This document shows, piece after piece, positions 23,410 through 33,142 of a DNA stretch of 64,000 nucleotides. Source of the stretch: Bacillus sp. EB01 (lineage in GTDB: Bacteria > Bacillota > Bacilli > Bacillales > Cytobacillaceae); assembly GCF_000613125.1 (NCBI RefSeq), contig NZ_HG964497.1, forward strand, positions 2,428,050 through 2,492,049, given 5' to 3'. The notes beneath the pieces are model-generated. The model searched no databases, was not told where the DNA came from, and saw only the letters and a list, made by a program, of their open reading frames with translations. Made by a program: the position numbers and the translations under genes. Position 1 is the first letter of the stretch, and each line of letters opens with the position of its first letter.

Positions 23410-24559
23410 TTATTTAGATAATCCTACTTTTAACTCTTTATAGATATCGAAGAATGCAAAGTAGTATTCTTTGTAGACATATTCATCTGTCTTGTGTGCC
23501 ATTTTTGTTTCGCCCGGACCAAACATCATAAAAGGAAATTTGTCATCTTTACCTCGTAATAGGTTTGAAGCATCCGTCACCCCAGGCGAACCTTTAACAG
23601 AAATTTCTAAACCTAAATGTTTTTTACCGAGTTCTTTTGCAAGATCAACCATTTCAGATTGTCCTGAAGTGAAAACACTTGGTAATGACATTGTCACTTC
23701 AACATCAATATCAGAGCCTTCTTTATTGTATTTGTTAGCTGTTGTGTTGAATAAGTCAATCACTTCATCGTTATCAAATTCTGGAATAGTCCGCACGTTT
23801 ATTTCTGCTACTGCTTTTTCTGGAACTGAGTTTACTTGGTTCCCTGCATTAAAAATAGTTGTACTCATAACCAATTTATCTAGAACTTCATTTTTACGCT
23901 CGTCGGCATTCAATTTTTTGTCTACTTCTAATAGATATTCCATCAAGGGATTAATCGCGTTATATCCTTGGTCAGGCATAGAACTGTGTGCTGCTTCACC
24001 AATTGACGTTACACGGAAGTTTAGTGATCCTTTGTGGGAGTATATAATCGTGTCATGGGAAGGTTCAGCTACCCATAGATAATCTACATCATCCATATAG
24101 CCTTCTTCGTATAATTTTTTAGAACCTGCGCCACCGACTTCTTCACCAGTCGTCGCCATAAAACGGACAATGCCATTTTTCAGTTCATTATTTTCTTTGA
24201 GTTCAATCATCACTAAAGCAAGGTTTACTAAACCTGCTTTCATGTCATTTGTTCCACGTCCATATAATTTTCCGTCTCTTTCTGTCAATGTGAACGGGTC
24301 TGATGTCCATTCGCTTTCATCACCAAGGAGAAACGACATCCATATGACCAGAAACGCCAATGACAGGACTTTCGCTTCCAATTTCGGCCACTAAGTTAAC
24401 ACGGGTGTCGGTAACTGGAACAATTTTAGATTCAATGCCGTATTCAGAAAATAAATCTTTCAAGTAATTTGCCACTTCGATTTCGTTTTCATTAACAGAT
24501 TTAATCGCAATAATGTCCGATAAAATCTTTATCTTTTCTTCTTCTGTAAAACGTTTCAA
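23410..24559 (-). pseudogene. M20 family (ArgE/DapE-type) deacylase, frameshifted
   Basis: Two overlapping frames make one full M20 metallopeptidase. The N-terminal part (from TTG 24559 behind TGGAGGGA, or ATG 24589) reaches GHMDVVSP and stops at once; the rest continues in another frame with GDESEWTSDPF, GRGTNDMKAGL, TGEEVGGAG, AEPS and GPGETKMAHKTDEY. All zinc ligands and the catalytic Glu are kept. The break is one extra T in CCTT near 24328, so the defect is recent, or a sequencing error. The intact enzyme would cleave N-acyl amino acids or succinyl-diaminopimelate-like amides. Confidence 0.85.
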
Positions 24560-24777
24560 ACTAAATCCCTCCAACAAGTCAATTCTCATTGAGAATACAA
24601 CTGTACATTACCCTAAAATCCATGAATATATTAGCCACTTAAGGATTCTCTGGAATTACATACTGCTTTAAATCGCTAAAGGGGCGGCTTAGTTGAATAA
24701 GAAGTTGGAAAACAAAGGGATTTTTAACACCTTTATTGAACTACTCATAGAAGAAAATTAAAAAAGGGGAGAGTAAT

Positions 24778-25410
24778 GTGGGTTCAAGAATAATGCACTC
24801 GATTATTGGTAATAAAATTGCAGAGGCTTTATCGATGGAAGACAAAACATCATTTTTACTTGGAAGCATTGCCCCGGACGCTGTTTTTTCACACAAAGAA
24901 AAAAACTTATCACATTTCTTTATAGGTGAAGTGCATGATTATTCAAGAAGAGTTGATTATAAAGGATTTTTACATAAATATGGTTCACAGGTTGAAAATC
25001 CCTATGTATTGGGGTATTGTGCACATTTAATTGCCGATGATATATGGTTAAGAGGGTTTAATCTTTCTTGGTTAAAGAACAGAATGGATGCTGATGAAGG
25101 GTTATATAAGTTATACCATAATGATTTCCGATTACTAAATGGAAAGTTATTAGAACACTATGGTTTTACAGATGAATTGAGAAAATCATTTAGTCAATTT
25201 CCTACAATCTTAGATTTGGATGAGGTAACTTCCAATGATGTTGAAAAATTTGTTCCTTATGTCTTAGGAGATATGGATTACGGTAAGGAAGTTCTAAACG
25301 AAAAACTCAATGTTTTTACTTTTAATCAAATAGTCGGTTATATAGAGACATCAGTTGAACTTGGGTTACAGATTCTAAAACCAATTCTTACAAAACAAAT
25401 CTTAAACTAA
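24778..25410 (+). CDS. zinc-dependent phospholipase C-like protein
   Basis: 210 residues. His and Asp positions follow the PF00882-like pattern of zinc phospholipase C/S1-P1 relatives: SRIMHSIIGNKIA, GSIAPDAVFSHKEKN, LSHFFIGEVHDY and YVLGYCAHLIADDIW. This gives several His/Asp for a zinc cluster. There is no signal peptide, so it is cytoplasmic, unlike secreted phospholipases. The start is GTG behind AAAAGGGGAG. The substrate is unknown. Repeat copy 9 follows it. Confidence 0.75.
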   Translation: MGSRIMHSIIGNKIAEALSMEDKTSFLLGSIAPDAVFSHKEKNLSHFFIGEVHDYSRRVDYKGFLHKYGSQVENPYVLGYCAHLIADDIWLRGFNLSWLKNRMDADEGLYKLYHNDFRLLNGKLLEHYGFTDELRKSFSQFPTILDLDEVTSNDVEKFVPYVLGDMDYGKEVLNEKLNVFTFNQIVGYIETSVELGLQILKPILTKQILN

Positions 25411-25412
25411 TG

Positions 25413-25472
25413 GCTGCAATGTTCAGGGAAGGAATTCTCCTTTTTTGTTAAATTCCATATTGAAAAAACAGG
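25413..25472 (+). repeat. dispersed terminator-tail repeat, copy 9
   Basis: GTTCAGGGAAGGAATTCTCC hairpin remnant, T6, then GTTAAATTCCATATTGAAAA. It lies after the phospholipase-like gene. Confidence 0.7.
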
Positions 25473-25588
25473 CCAATTTTGTTGAAGGTGAACAGTTATT
25501 TCAAATTCTTATGTGGAAACCTCCCCAATTCTATAAACATATTAATTGAAATCTATTTAGAGTTTAAATTAAACTTAAGATGTCTTGT

Positions 25589-25603
25589 TTAGAATAATTC
25601 TAG
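25589..25603. promoter_or_regulatory. candidate PerR box of the catalase gene
   Basis: TTAGAATAATTCTAG matches the 15-base Per box TTATAATNATTATAA at 11 of 14 fixed positions. It lies about 100 bases before the catalase start. Peroxide regulation of this gene is inferred from it. Confidence 0.45.
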
Positions 25604-25705
25604 AGTTTAGTATTTTCTAAACAATTCGAACCCTTATTGCTGTATATATTTACTAAATTTAGGTATGATGATAGGGGTTACCATTTTTTGAAGGAGGTTT
25701 TCATT

Positions 25706-27355
25706 TTGGCAAGGAACAAAGATAGAAACATTCCGCACGAAAACGATGTGAAGCGCGAGAAATTGACGACTCGCCAGGGCCATCCCGTTCCGGATAACCA
25801 AAATATCCGAACAGTTGGCAATCGTGGGCCAGCAACACTTGAGAACTATCATTTCATCGAGAAAATTTCACATTTTGATAGGGAAGAAGTGCCAGAGCGT
25901 GTTGTTCATGCACGTGGTACTGGAGCATTTGGCTATTTCGAAACATATGGCAAGGTTGGCGATGAACCGGCAGAAAAGTATACCCGCGCTAAAGTGTTCC
26001 AGGGTGCTGGAAAGCGCACCCCGCTTATGGTCCGCTTCTCAACAGTTGCAGGCGCAAAGGATTCACCGGAAACTGCGCGTGACCCGCGCGGCTTTGCTGT
26101 AAAAATGTATACCGAAGAAGGAAACTGGGATCTGGTTGGTAACAACCTGAAAATTTTCTTTATTCGCGATGCGATGAAATTTCCTGATATGATTCATGCA
26201 TTTAAGGCTGATCCGGCGTCAAACGTATCCCATCCGCAAAGGATGTTTGACTTTGTTTCCCGCTCGCCTGAGGCGACACATATGATTACTTTCCTGTTCT
26301 CACCATGGGGAATTCCAGCTACATACCGTCACATGCAGGGATCTGGTGTTAACACGTATAAATGGGTTAATGACAAAGGCGAGGCTGTTCTCGTTAAATA
26401 TCATTGGGAGCCGAAGCAAGGCATCCGCAACTTGACACAGGAAGAAGCGAACGCAATCCAGGCCAAGAATGTCGGACACGCGACCCAGGATCTTTACGAA
26501 GCAATTGAACGCGGCGAATATCCGGAATGGGAGCTGTTCGTTCAGATTATGTCTGATGACTACCATCCAGAGCTGGATTTCGATCCGCTTGATGACACAA
26601 AGCTTTGGCCAGAAGACAAGTTCCCTTGGCTCCCGGTCGGCCGCATGGTTCTTGACCGCAATCCGGTCGATTTCCACGCTGAAATCGAACAGGCTGCCTT
26701 TGGTACTGGCGTCCTAGTCGATGGTATGGATTTCTCTGATGATAAAATGCTGCAAGGCCGTACGTTCTCCTATTCCGATACACAGCGTTATCGTGTAGGC
26801 GCAAACTATCTGAAGGTGCCTGTGAACGCGCCAAAGGCACCTGTGCGTACGAACCAGCAGCGAGGACAAATGGATTTCCGTGACCCTAAAGAATCCGGTG
26901 AAAATCCACATATCAATTATGAGCCATCCATGATAGGCGGATATGAGGAAACTGGTTTTGAAGAGCGTCCGCAGCACCGTCCATCATACAATGCAGCGGT
27001 TATGAGCGAGCCAATCGACCGCCCGAACAACTACGGTCAGGCTGGCGATACTTACCGTGCCTTCGAGGATTGGGAGCGCGATGAGTTGATTAAGAACCTT
27101 TCCGAGGCACTTGCTGTTTGCGATAAGCGCATTCAGGAAGCAATGGTCTATCACTTCACACAGGCTGATGAAGACTACGGCCGCCGTGTGCAGGAAGGTA
27201 TCGAAAAAGTATCAGCTCAGCTTAAAGAACAAGCTGCAGAAAACCAGGTTCCAGGCCGTGAATCCGGCAAGACGAAATATGGCCAGGGATCCATTGATGC
27301 AAACGAAGCTGTGAAAGAAGCGAAGGAAAAAGGCCACGAGGCTGACCCTTATTAA
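25706..27355 (+). CDS. katX: catalase, KatX-like
   Basis: 549 residues from the TTG at 25706, behind AAGGAGG at the right distance; the frame continues upstream without a site. Heme catalase motifs in order: [17 protein letters not shown] with the catalytic His, [28 protein letters not shown] with the active Asn, and [12 protein letters not shown] with the heme Tyr. Sequence and length fit B. subtilis KatX (547 aa, forespore/stress catalase) much better than vegetative KatA (483 aa). The Lys/Glu-rich C-terminal tail is extended. Higher GC and codon use typical of well-expressed genes. It converts hydrogen peroxide to water and oxygen. Confidence 0.9.
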   Translation: MARNKDRNIPHENDVKREKLTTRQGHPVPDNQNIRTVGNRGPATLENYHFIEKISHFDREEVPERVVHARGTGAFGYFETYGKVGDEPAEKYTRAKVFQGAGKRTPLMVRFSTVAGAKDSPETARDPRGFAVKMYTEEGNWDLVGNNLKIFFIRDAMKFPDMIHAFKADPASNVSHPQRMFDFVSRSPEATHMITFLFSPWGIPATYRHMQGSGVNTYKWVNDKGEAVLVKYHWEPKQGIRNLTQEEANAIQAKNVGHATQDLYEAIERGEYPEWELFVQIMSDDYHPELDFDPLDDTKLWPEDKFPWLPVGRMVLDRNPVDFHAEIEQAAFGTGVLVDGMDFSDDKMLQGRTFSYSDTQRYRVGANYLKVPVNAPKAPVRTNQQRGQMDFRDPKESGENPHINYEPSMIGGYEETGFEERPQHRPSYNAAVMSEPIDRPNNYGQAGDTYRAFEDWERDELIKNLSEALAVCDKRIQEAMVYHFTQADEDYGRRVQEGIEKVSAQLKEQAAENQVPGRESGKTKYGQGSIDANEAVKEAKEKGHEADPY

Positions 27356-27367
27356 TATGAACTAAAG

Positions 27368-27416
27368 AGACTGTCCAGGACACTAGCGATAGCTGGTTTC
27401 TGGCAGTCTTTTTTTT
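27368..27416 (+). terminator. terminator of the catalase gene
   Basis: AGACTG...CAGTCT with an inner CCAG/CTGG stem, followed by T8. Confidence 0.85.
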
Positions 27417-27565
27417 CGAAAAAATTCAAACTAGCAAAAGGAGTTCGGCTATGGTTAGCGAATTGTATTTGTTACATTCTAAAAAAAGGGGGGTGGGTAG
27501 CAACTAATAGAATTTATATTCAGGAAAGCTAGGGAACTTCTTAGAGAATTTCATTACATAATAGA

Positions 27566-27647
27566 CTTCATTTGTTTATAAAGACGGGAACAGCCGTCAA
27601 AATGAGGCTTAACCGTCCTTCATTTGGCTTATGAAGACGGGAACAGC
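27566..27647 (+). repeat. two copies of a 29-30-bp unit with AAGACGGGAACAGC
   Basis: CTTCATTTG-6-AAGACGGGAACAGC at 27566-27594 and again at 27618-27647, direct orientation, in the intergenic region after the catalase. The sequence between contains GAGG and a partial reverse of the unit (CCGTC). Function unknown. Confidence 0.65.
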
Positions 27648-27730
27648 TTTAAAAATAGGGGTTTCCCCACCTTTATAGAAAGCCGCTATAACAATTTTAA
27701 ACTTTTAAAAATGAAAGTGAGGTAAAAATA

Positions 27731-28111
27731 ATGATTAGTAGAGTTGGTCAAATCATGTTATACGTCAATAACCAGGATGAGGCTGCACGTTTTTGGACAG
27801 AGGTTATGGGGTTTACGGTGATTTCTGAAGAAAATGGACAAGGAATGAGATGGATTGAGGTGGCTCCATCATCTGATTCAGAAACAAGTTTTGTTCTCCA
27901 CGATAAGGAATTCATTGCGAAAATGGAGCCGGACTTAAATCTTGGAACTCCATCGTTAATGCTGTTCACGGATGACCTCGAAAAGCTACATAGCAGCCTG
28001 GTTGAAAAGGGAATAACAGTTGGAGAGATTGTTGCCTTGCCATCCGGGAAAGTTTTCAATTTTGCGGATCGGGAAGACAATTATTTTGCTGTTATGGAAA
28101 AAACGAAATAA
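27731..28111 (+). CDS. VOC family protein
   Basis: 126 residues, single-domain vicinal oxygen chelate protein: VGQIMLYVNNQDEAARFWTE at the N terminus, SFVLHDKEFI, TPSLMLFTDDLEKLHSSL and a C-terminal FADREDNYFAVME whose Glu sits at the usual last ligand position. The first ligand His is replaced by Gln. Such proteins include bleomycin-binding and glyoxalase-like members; the ligand here is unknown. The start is ATG behind GAGGTAA. It lies between two intergenic repeat clusters. Confidence 0.85.
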   Translation: MISRVGQIMLYVNNQDEAARFWTEVMGFTVISEENGQGMRWIEVAPSSDSETSFVLHDKEFIAKMEPDLNLGTPSLMLFTDDLEKLHSSLVEKGITVGEIVALPSGKVFNFADREDNYFAVMEKTK

Positions 28112-28181
28112 GCTTTCCTTGAAAGCATTTTTATAAACTTGGCTCCGTTATAGCTGAATGTTGATTTCACTCTGTTTGAAA

Positions 28182-28372
28182 AATAAGGGGAGATATTCCG
28201 GTTAAATCGGGAAATACCCATATTTCCCTTAAAATAAGGGGAGTTTTTCCGCTTATCATATCAGAATCATTGGTTTTTGACTTATTTTAAGAAGGTAAGG
28301 GGAATTTCTCCGCTTATTTCTGTCTCTTAAGGTGCCCGTGGGTACAATAGACGGAAATTCTCCCCCTAATAA
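28182..28372. repeat. cluster of four AATAAGGGGA/TCCGCTTATT palindromic units
   Basis: Units at 28182-28205, 28233-28256, 28295-28318 and an inverted one at 28346-28372. Each is an imperfect 24-27-base hairpin with AATAAG, GGGGA, a T-rich centre, TCCG and CTTATT. The same family occurs at 35965-36152. No gene overlaps it. Confidence 0.75.
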
Positions 28373-28438
28373 ATTCTCATACCTCAACAAAAATCAACAA
28401 TGAATACTAACAGAGCTAAAAACTTAAGGAGCACAAAA

Positions 28439-28942
28439 GTGGTGAATAAAAAAATCACTAAAATTACGACAAACCTTTGGTTTAATACCGAAGCTGACGA
28501 GGCAGCAAACCATTATACCTCGATTTTCAAGAATTCGAGCATTGGAAAGGTCACCCGTTATGGGAAAGAGCGGCATCCAATAGACGGAATTAATGAAGAT
28601 ACTGTCATGACCGTCCAATTTACTCTCGAAGGGCAGGAATTTGTAGCGTTGAACGGCGGACCCCAATTTAAATTTACTGAAGCGATTTCTTTTATTGTAA
28701 ATTGCGAGTCTCAAGAGGAAATCGATTATTTTTGGGAAAAGCTTTCCGAAGGCGGGGATGAGAAGGATCAGGTGTGTGGCTGGCTGAAAGATAAGTTTGG
28801 AGTATCATGGCAAATTGTTCCCGCCACCTTAACCGAGATGTTAACTGATCCAGATCGTCACAAATCTGAAAGGGTTATGAAAGCACTGCTTCAAATGAAA
28901 AAAATAAATATGGATGAATTAAACGAGGTCTATCAAGGATAA
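28439..28942 (+). CDS. PhnB-like VOC protein (3-demethylubiquinone-methyltransferase-type fold)
   Basis: About 167 residues from the GTG at 28439 (or the adjacent GTG at 28442), with AAGGAG 7-10 bases upstream; an in-frame ATG at 28400 has no site. Pattern of the PhnB/DUF1338-like group: TTNLWFNTEADEAANHYTSIF, VMTVQFTLEGQEFVALNGGP and the characteristic CGWLKDKFGVSWQIVP. It is a VOC fold with no evident catalytic metal site, since early His is absent. Its role is unknown. A terminator follows. Confidence 0.85.
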   Translation: MVNKKITKITTNLWFNTEADEAANHYTSIFKNSSIGKVTRYGKERHPIDGINEDTVMTVQFTLEGQEFVALNGGPQFKFTEAISFIVNCESQEEIDYFWEKLSEGGDEKDQVCGWLKDKFGVSWQIVPATLTEMLTDPDRHKSERVMKALLQMKKINMDELNEVYQG

Positions 28943-28955
28943 ACCTTATCTATGG

Positions 28956-28992
28956 AGTGCATGGAAACAAATTTCATGCACTTCATTTTTTT
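28956..28992 (+). terminator. terminator of the PhnB-like gene
   Basis: AGTGCATG / CATGCACT stem, 11-base loop, then a T7 run. Confidence 0.88.
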
Positions 28993-29144
28993 GTACAGGA
29001 AAAAAATCACCTTTCCAGCCGATTAAAGGCTGCCGTCTGGGGAACTTAAGGGATAGTTCCAACCTAATTCCTTTAGGGAGTAATTAGGTACCCAGCACCC
29101 AATCCGCGCATATGATAACCCAAACGTCTGTGGAGGGATTATCA

Positions 29145-29720
29145 ATGTACCATGCTCCTAATGGGTATCCATATCAGAATCATTATTACCATCATGTCCC
29201 CTATCACAACTATGGCTGGCAGCCTGATCTTCAAAATGGAATCAACTATCACACACCGTATAGAGAAACACAGAAAGATTTCGGTCCTGCACCGTTTGTG
29301 GTGAATATCAATGAAGCAGCGAAGCGGAACAATACATTCAGAACTGCGGTATGGACAGGAAGCCATTTGCAGGTTACATTAATGAGCATAAATGTGGGTG
29401 AAGACATCGGCCTTGAAAATCATCCGAACCTCGATCAATTCCTGCGGGTTGAACAGGGCAGAGGGACCGTCCGTATGGGCAAAAGCAGGGATAACCTCAA
29501 TTTTGCTAGGGAGGTATTTGATGATTCGGCAATTATGATTCCCGCGGGCACCTGGCACAATGTCACCAATACCGGGAATACTCCTTTAAAATTATATTCA
29601 ATTTACGCTCCGCCACAGCACCCAAAGGGAACCGTCCACCAAACGAAAGCGGATGCAATGGCTGCGGAAGAGCATAGGCATTTTTCAATGCCGTCCGCAA
29701 ATACGTATATTTACTATTAA
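29145..29720 (+). CDS. cupin domain protein with Tyr/His-rich head
   Basis: 191 residues from the ATG at 29145, with TGGAGGGA upstream; the ATG at 29112 has no site. The first 40 residues are unusually rich in Tyr, His, Asn and Pro (HYYHHVPYHNYGWQP), as seen in spore-coat or surface proteins. The cupin barrel follows with GLENHPNLDQFLRVEQGRG (metal-binding His and Glu) and IPAGTWHNVTNTGNTPLKL. It may bind a metal or sugar. The link to the spore coat is speculative. Confidence 0.85.
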   Translation: MYHAPNGYPYQNHYYHHVPYHNYGWQPDLQNGINYHTPYRETQKDFGPAPFVVNINEAAKRNNTFRTAVWTGSHLQVTLMSINVGEDIGLENHPNLDQFLRVEQGRGTVRMGKSRDNLNFAREVFDDSAIMIPAGTWHNVTNTGNTPLKLYSIYAPPQHPKGTVHQTKADAMAAEEHRHFSMPSANTYIYY

Positions 29721-29814
29721 AAAAACGGTGACTCATCCTTTCTTGGGGAGCCACCCTTTTCTTTGGTATACGGCAGAAGGGCATCCTTCATATCCAGAGT
29801 ATTTTATGAATCGC

Positions 29815-30747
29815 TTATGATTGCGTCATTGTTTTTACAAAGTCATTGACAAATTTCTGATAGTTTAATCTGACTCCAATCCTGGTTTTACCTCTCGGGC
29901 TTGTTGGCCTGGCATCAATAAAGGAAAGGCCTCTCGCATCTCCCGGAGCATCGACTACCTTAGCGTCATAATAGATGTACTCTGTCAGGGATGGGTCATT
30001 GGCGACCATAACTGTTAGCAGGTCGTGGACCGGGGCTCCTTGAACATTGGGAAGGTTCTTTTTATACGCTTCACGATAATACTCATAAATCGGTGTAATT
30101 AGAAATGAAAATGGTGATTTTGAATAGCGGATTAAGTACTGAACGATTTCCCTTGTAATGATGGCATTCTGGGTCACATTTAAAGGGGTAATCGTTAAAT
30201 TGTGTGCTCTTCTTACTACATAATTGCTGGAGGTAGGATCTCCAAAGAAATTTGCCTCTGCCAATGCCGTCACATTACCGGGGACAAAAAATGCCCCGCC
30301 CATTACATAAAAAGCTCCCACCTTCTTAATATCCTCATCAAACAGAGTAAAGGCCGTTGCCAACGCTGTTGACCGGCCTGTGTCGACAATGATCAATTCT
30401 TTTTCATATTTGTTGATAATTTTTCTGACCTCATCGAAGGGATAGGTTTGAAACACTAGACTGCTTGGAGGACTAATTGGGCCAAGTCCTTCCGCACCAT
30501 GTATATCCGGATAATAAACATCCTTATCCGGTTCAACCGAGGTTGCCGCTCCGGAAATAACAGGGATATGAGTTTGATTTGCAAGTTGAAGCAAGTAATA
30601 CGCATTTGCAGTTGCCTGCCGTTTGGTTACATTGCCGTAGCTTGTCACAATGCCAACAAGCTCTATATTGGGATGAAGGAGTGAATAAATAATTGCGATA
30701 GAATCATCAATGCCGGGATCGCAGAACAGCAATATTTTTTTCCTCAT
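29815..30747 (-). CDS. inosine-uridine-type nucleoside hydrolase
   Basis: 310 residues. DPGIDDSIAIIYSLLHP at the N terminus carries the Ca-binding Asp cluster DxGxDD of the IUNH family; VTSYGNVTK, DIHGAEGLG and APVHDLLTVM (late Asp ligand with His) complete the active site. It would hydrolyse ribonucleosides to ribose and base. The full family length is about 310. The start is ATG behind AAAGGAGG. It is monocistronic. Confidence 0.88.
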   Translation of the reverse strand: MRKKILLFCDPGIDDSIAIIYSLLHPNIELVGIVTSYGNVTKRQATANAYYLLQLANQTHIPVISGAATSVEPDKDVYYPDIHGAEGLGPISPPSSLVFQTYPFDEVRKIINKYEKELIIVDTGRSTALATAFTLFDEDIKKVGAFYVMGGAFFVPGNVTALAEANFFGDPTSSNYVVRRAHNLTITPLNVTQNAIITREIVQYLIRYSKSPFSFLITPIYEYYREAYKKNLPNVQGAPVHDLLTVMVANDPSLTEYIYYDAKVVDAPGDARGLSFIDARPTSPRGKTRIGVRLNYQKFVNDFVKTMTQS

Positions 30748-31060
30748 AAATATCCTCCTTTAAACGACTACTAAACGATATTCACAAAATGGAAATGTAT
30801 GCTTTTACACCCCATTAAAAACCTGCGTTAATTAAGTTTTAGGACAAAGACGCATTTAGTTTTATGATAAAATTTAGTTATGGCCCTTTTTACCGGAGAT
30901 GCCGCCATGTTATTTGCAGAAATGGTGATTTACATAAGACCAACGTGGACGGGGAGTCAAAGGTGGATTTCTGGTTTTGATCCTGGGTTTGGGTTATACT
31001 TTTTGTTCGTCCGTTGCATCGGAGATCAGGACTGCAAATATAAGCGCTAAGGTGATGGAT

Positions 31061-31933
31061 ATGCAAAATAACCAAATAAAAGAAGACAACTACAGAGTGT
31101 TTGCTCTGCTTAGTAATTATTTGAATAAAGCACCTGATTACGTTGATAAAGAAGAAATTGAGGAAATCGTAAACAGCGGACTTTCATATGAGTATGCATT
31201 TGCCATCATAATGGCGGCTGCGTTTGGCCTTGATATCATTGACAATGAAGCTGATAAAAAAGTATTTAACCTTTACTTTAGAGAAATGTTTCATAAGCTT
31301 GATGAAAATGAGTTTTACTCAAACCCCTATTACAAAAATATTAAAATCCCAGCTATGAAAATCGGCAATAGTGAACTGAAGTATGACACCTATAAACCAT
31401 TTGAAGGCTTTGTCTGTGACGATATCATCCAGACAAAAGAGGGAAGGCAGATACCGCAAATCGGATTTTTCCAAACCGAATTCAAGTTCCCGGCAGTTCT
31501 TGAAGATGGACGGATCTGGATGACCATTACTCCTAATGAAATTGAGACGATGAAGGAGCCTGTCGGCCAGGCATTTGGGAATGTCCTTACATACGGTTTG
31601 GGGCTTGGTTATTACGCCTACATGGTTTCGGAAAAAGAGAATGTTGAAACCGTGACGATTGTTGACATGAATGAAGATGTTATCAACCTGTTTACCAAAC
31701 ACATATTACCTCAATTCAACCATAGGGATAAGATTAGAATTATTCAATCGGATGCTTTTACCTATGCAAAAAATGAGATGCCAAAAGAGAAGTATGATTT
31801 TGTATTCACTGACTTGTGGCATGATGTTTCCGATGGACTGGACATGTATTTAAAAATGAAAGAATTTGAAAAACAAAATCCTGAAACTATTTTTACATAT
31901 TGGATAGAAAAATCGATTTTGTGTTATTTATGA
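31061..31933 (+). CDS. SAM-dependent methyltransferase-like protein
   Basis: 290 residues from the ATG at 31061, with AAGGTG 6 bases upstream; the open frame to 30977 encodes no convincing start. A Rossmann fold in the C-terminal half reads VLTYGLGLGYYAYMVSEK (glycine loop), TVTIVDMNEDVINLF (acidic residue for ribose), IRIIQSDAFTYA and YDFVFTDLWHDVSDG, as in spermidine-synthase-like and small-molecule methyltransferases. The first 120 residues form a helical domain of unknown role. It is followed 15 bases later by the SEC-C protein and likely shares its transcript. Confidence 0.7.
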   Translation: MQNNQIKEDNYRVFALLSNYLNKAPDYVDKEEIEEIVNSGLSYEYAFAIIMAAAFGLDIIDNEADKKVFNLYFREMFHKLDENEFYSNPYYKNIKIPAMKIGNSELKYDTYKPFEGFVCDDIIQTKEGRQIPQIGFFQTEFKFPAVLEDGRIWMTITPNEIETMKEPVGQAFGNVLTYGLGLGYYAYMVSEKENVETVTIVDMNEDVINLFTKHILPQFNHRDKIRIIQSDAFTYAKNEMPKEKYDFVFTDLWHDVSDGLDMYLKMKEFEKQNPETIFTYWIEKSILCYL

Positions 31934-31948
31934 AGTTGAGGTGGCAAG

Positions 31949-33133
31949 ATGAGCAATACAATTAGTGAAAAAGATAGCAAACGATTAATGAATGCCTTCG
32001 CGAAAATGAGAGAGCTGGCAGCCAAAACCGAGCAGAAGAGGGAAGAGAAAAGGTGGAGTGCAATCTCGGTGCCTTTTTTCACAAAAGATGCCCTTTCAAG
32101 GCTTTCAAAGGATGATTTGGTCAAAATCAGGCAGCGGCTTGAGATTTCTGGTGTGAGCCAGCTTAAAAAGGGCGAGTTAATTGAGGTTTTAGTAACGGAA
32201 ATTCCAGTTTCGATCGGTAAGCTCTTTGAAAAATTGGACGAGCAGCGATTCAGGCTTTTAATGAAGATTGTTAAAGGGAATGGGTTATTGGCAGCACCCC
32301 AATTAACAGGTCGCCAGCTTGATTATTTTCAGGAGTACGGCATTCTTTTCACAGGAAGTGTTGAGGGGAAAAACATGCTGGCTATGCCTGAGGAGGTTGT
32401 TGCGAGTCCGCTTTGGCGGGAGAAGGAGCTGGAGTGGAAGTCGATCGCACGCCGGAATACGGAGTGGATTTCACTCACTCACGGGCTGCTTTTCTACTAT
32501 GGATCTTTAGGTATTTATGAACTTGTTGATTTGCTTGAAAAGTATTTGGATGAACCATTGAAGTTGCGTGACTACCATTCAGTTATTGAGGAGGCAATTT
32601 CTTATTATGGCCAAATCCGGCACGACTCGAATGGCTATTCCACTATGAGGGTCTTTGATTCGGAAAAGGTTCTGCAGGAACACGGTTTGAGGAAGGACCT
32701 CGAGTTTTATCCGTTCACGAAGGAACAAATTCTTAGTGCTGGACAGCCCGATTTCCTTGATCGAAATAAAGGCTTTTCTGATTTTGTCACCTTCCTTACT
32801 GATAACTATCAAATTACTAAAGAGGGTGCGGAGAGCATTGTCGAGGAATGTGTCTATGCAACGCAGATCGGTGAGTCGCCGAATGAGATTCTACAGTACC
32901 TCCAAAGAAGGGTAGAGTTTGATAATCTAGAAACATTGAAGGCTTTTATGGTATACATTGGGAACTTAATGAACAGTACAAGGCAATGGATCCTAAAAGG
33001 CTATACTCCAACAGAGTTGTCTCATCGGGAACAACAAGTATCGCATACGTTATCCGAAAACCATAAGATAGGTAGAAATGACCCTTGCCACTGCGGCAGC
33101 GGGAAAAAATATAAAAAGTGCTGTGGCAGATAA
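31949..33133 (+). CDS. SEC-C motif protein with a SAP/Rho-N-like segment
   Basis: 394 residues. The C terminus carries a zinc-binding SEC-C motif NDPCHCGSGKKYKKCCGR, the same module found at the end of SecA. Residues about 48-82 (ALSRLSKDDLVKIRQRLEIS) resemble SAP or Rho N-terminal helices that bind nucleic acid. The middle is helical and unrecognised. Only 15 bases separate it from the preceding methyltransferase-like gene, which suggests joint expression. SEC-C proteins are often RNA- or ribosome-associated, but its function is unknown. Confidence 0.78.
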   Translation: MSNTISEKDSKRLMNAFAKMRELAAKTEQKREEKRWSAISVPFFTKDALSRLSKDDLVKIRQRLEISGVSQLKKGELIEVLVTEIPVSIGKLFEKLDEQRFRLLMKIVKGNGLLAAPQLTGRQLDYFQEYGILFTGSVEGKNMLAMPEEVVASPLWREKELEWKSIARRNTEWISLTHGLLFYYGSLGIYELVDLLEKYLDEPLKLRDYHSVIEEAISYYGQIRHDSNGYSTMRVFDSEKVLQEHGLRKDLEFYPFTKEQILSAGQPDFLDRNKGFSDFVTFLTDNYQITKEGAESIVEECVYATQIGESPNEILQYLQRRVEFDNLETLKAFMVYIGNLMNSTRQWILKGYTPTELSHREQQVSHTLSENHKIGRNDPCHCGSGKKYKKCCGR

Positions 33134-33142
33134 AGGATTAAA

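Noticed and set aside
23492-24082. 196-aa ORF antisense to the M20 deacylase
   Set aside because: The minus strand carries the conserved peptidase residues; the antisense frame has low-complexity Ser/Ile composition and no ribosome binding site.
26300-26677. 125-aa ORF antisense to the catalase gene
   Set aside because: It lies wholly within the catalase coding region on the other strand, has no binding site, and reflects the GC-biased third positions of that gene.
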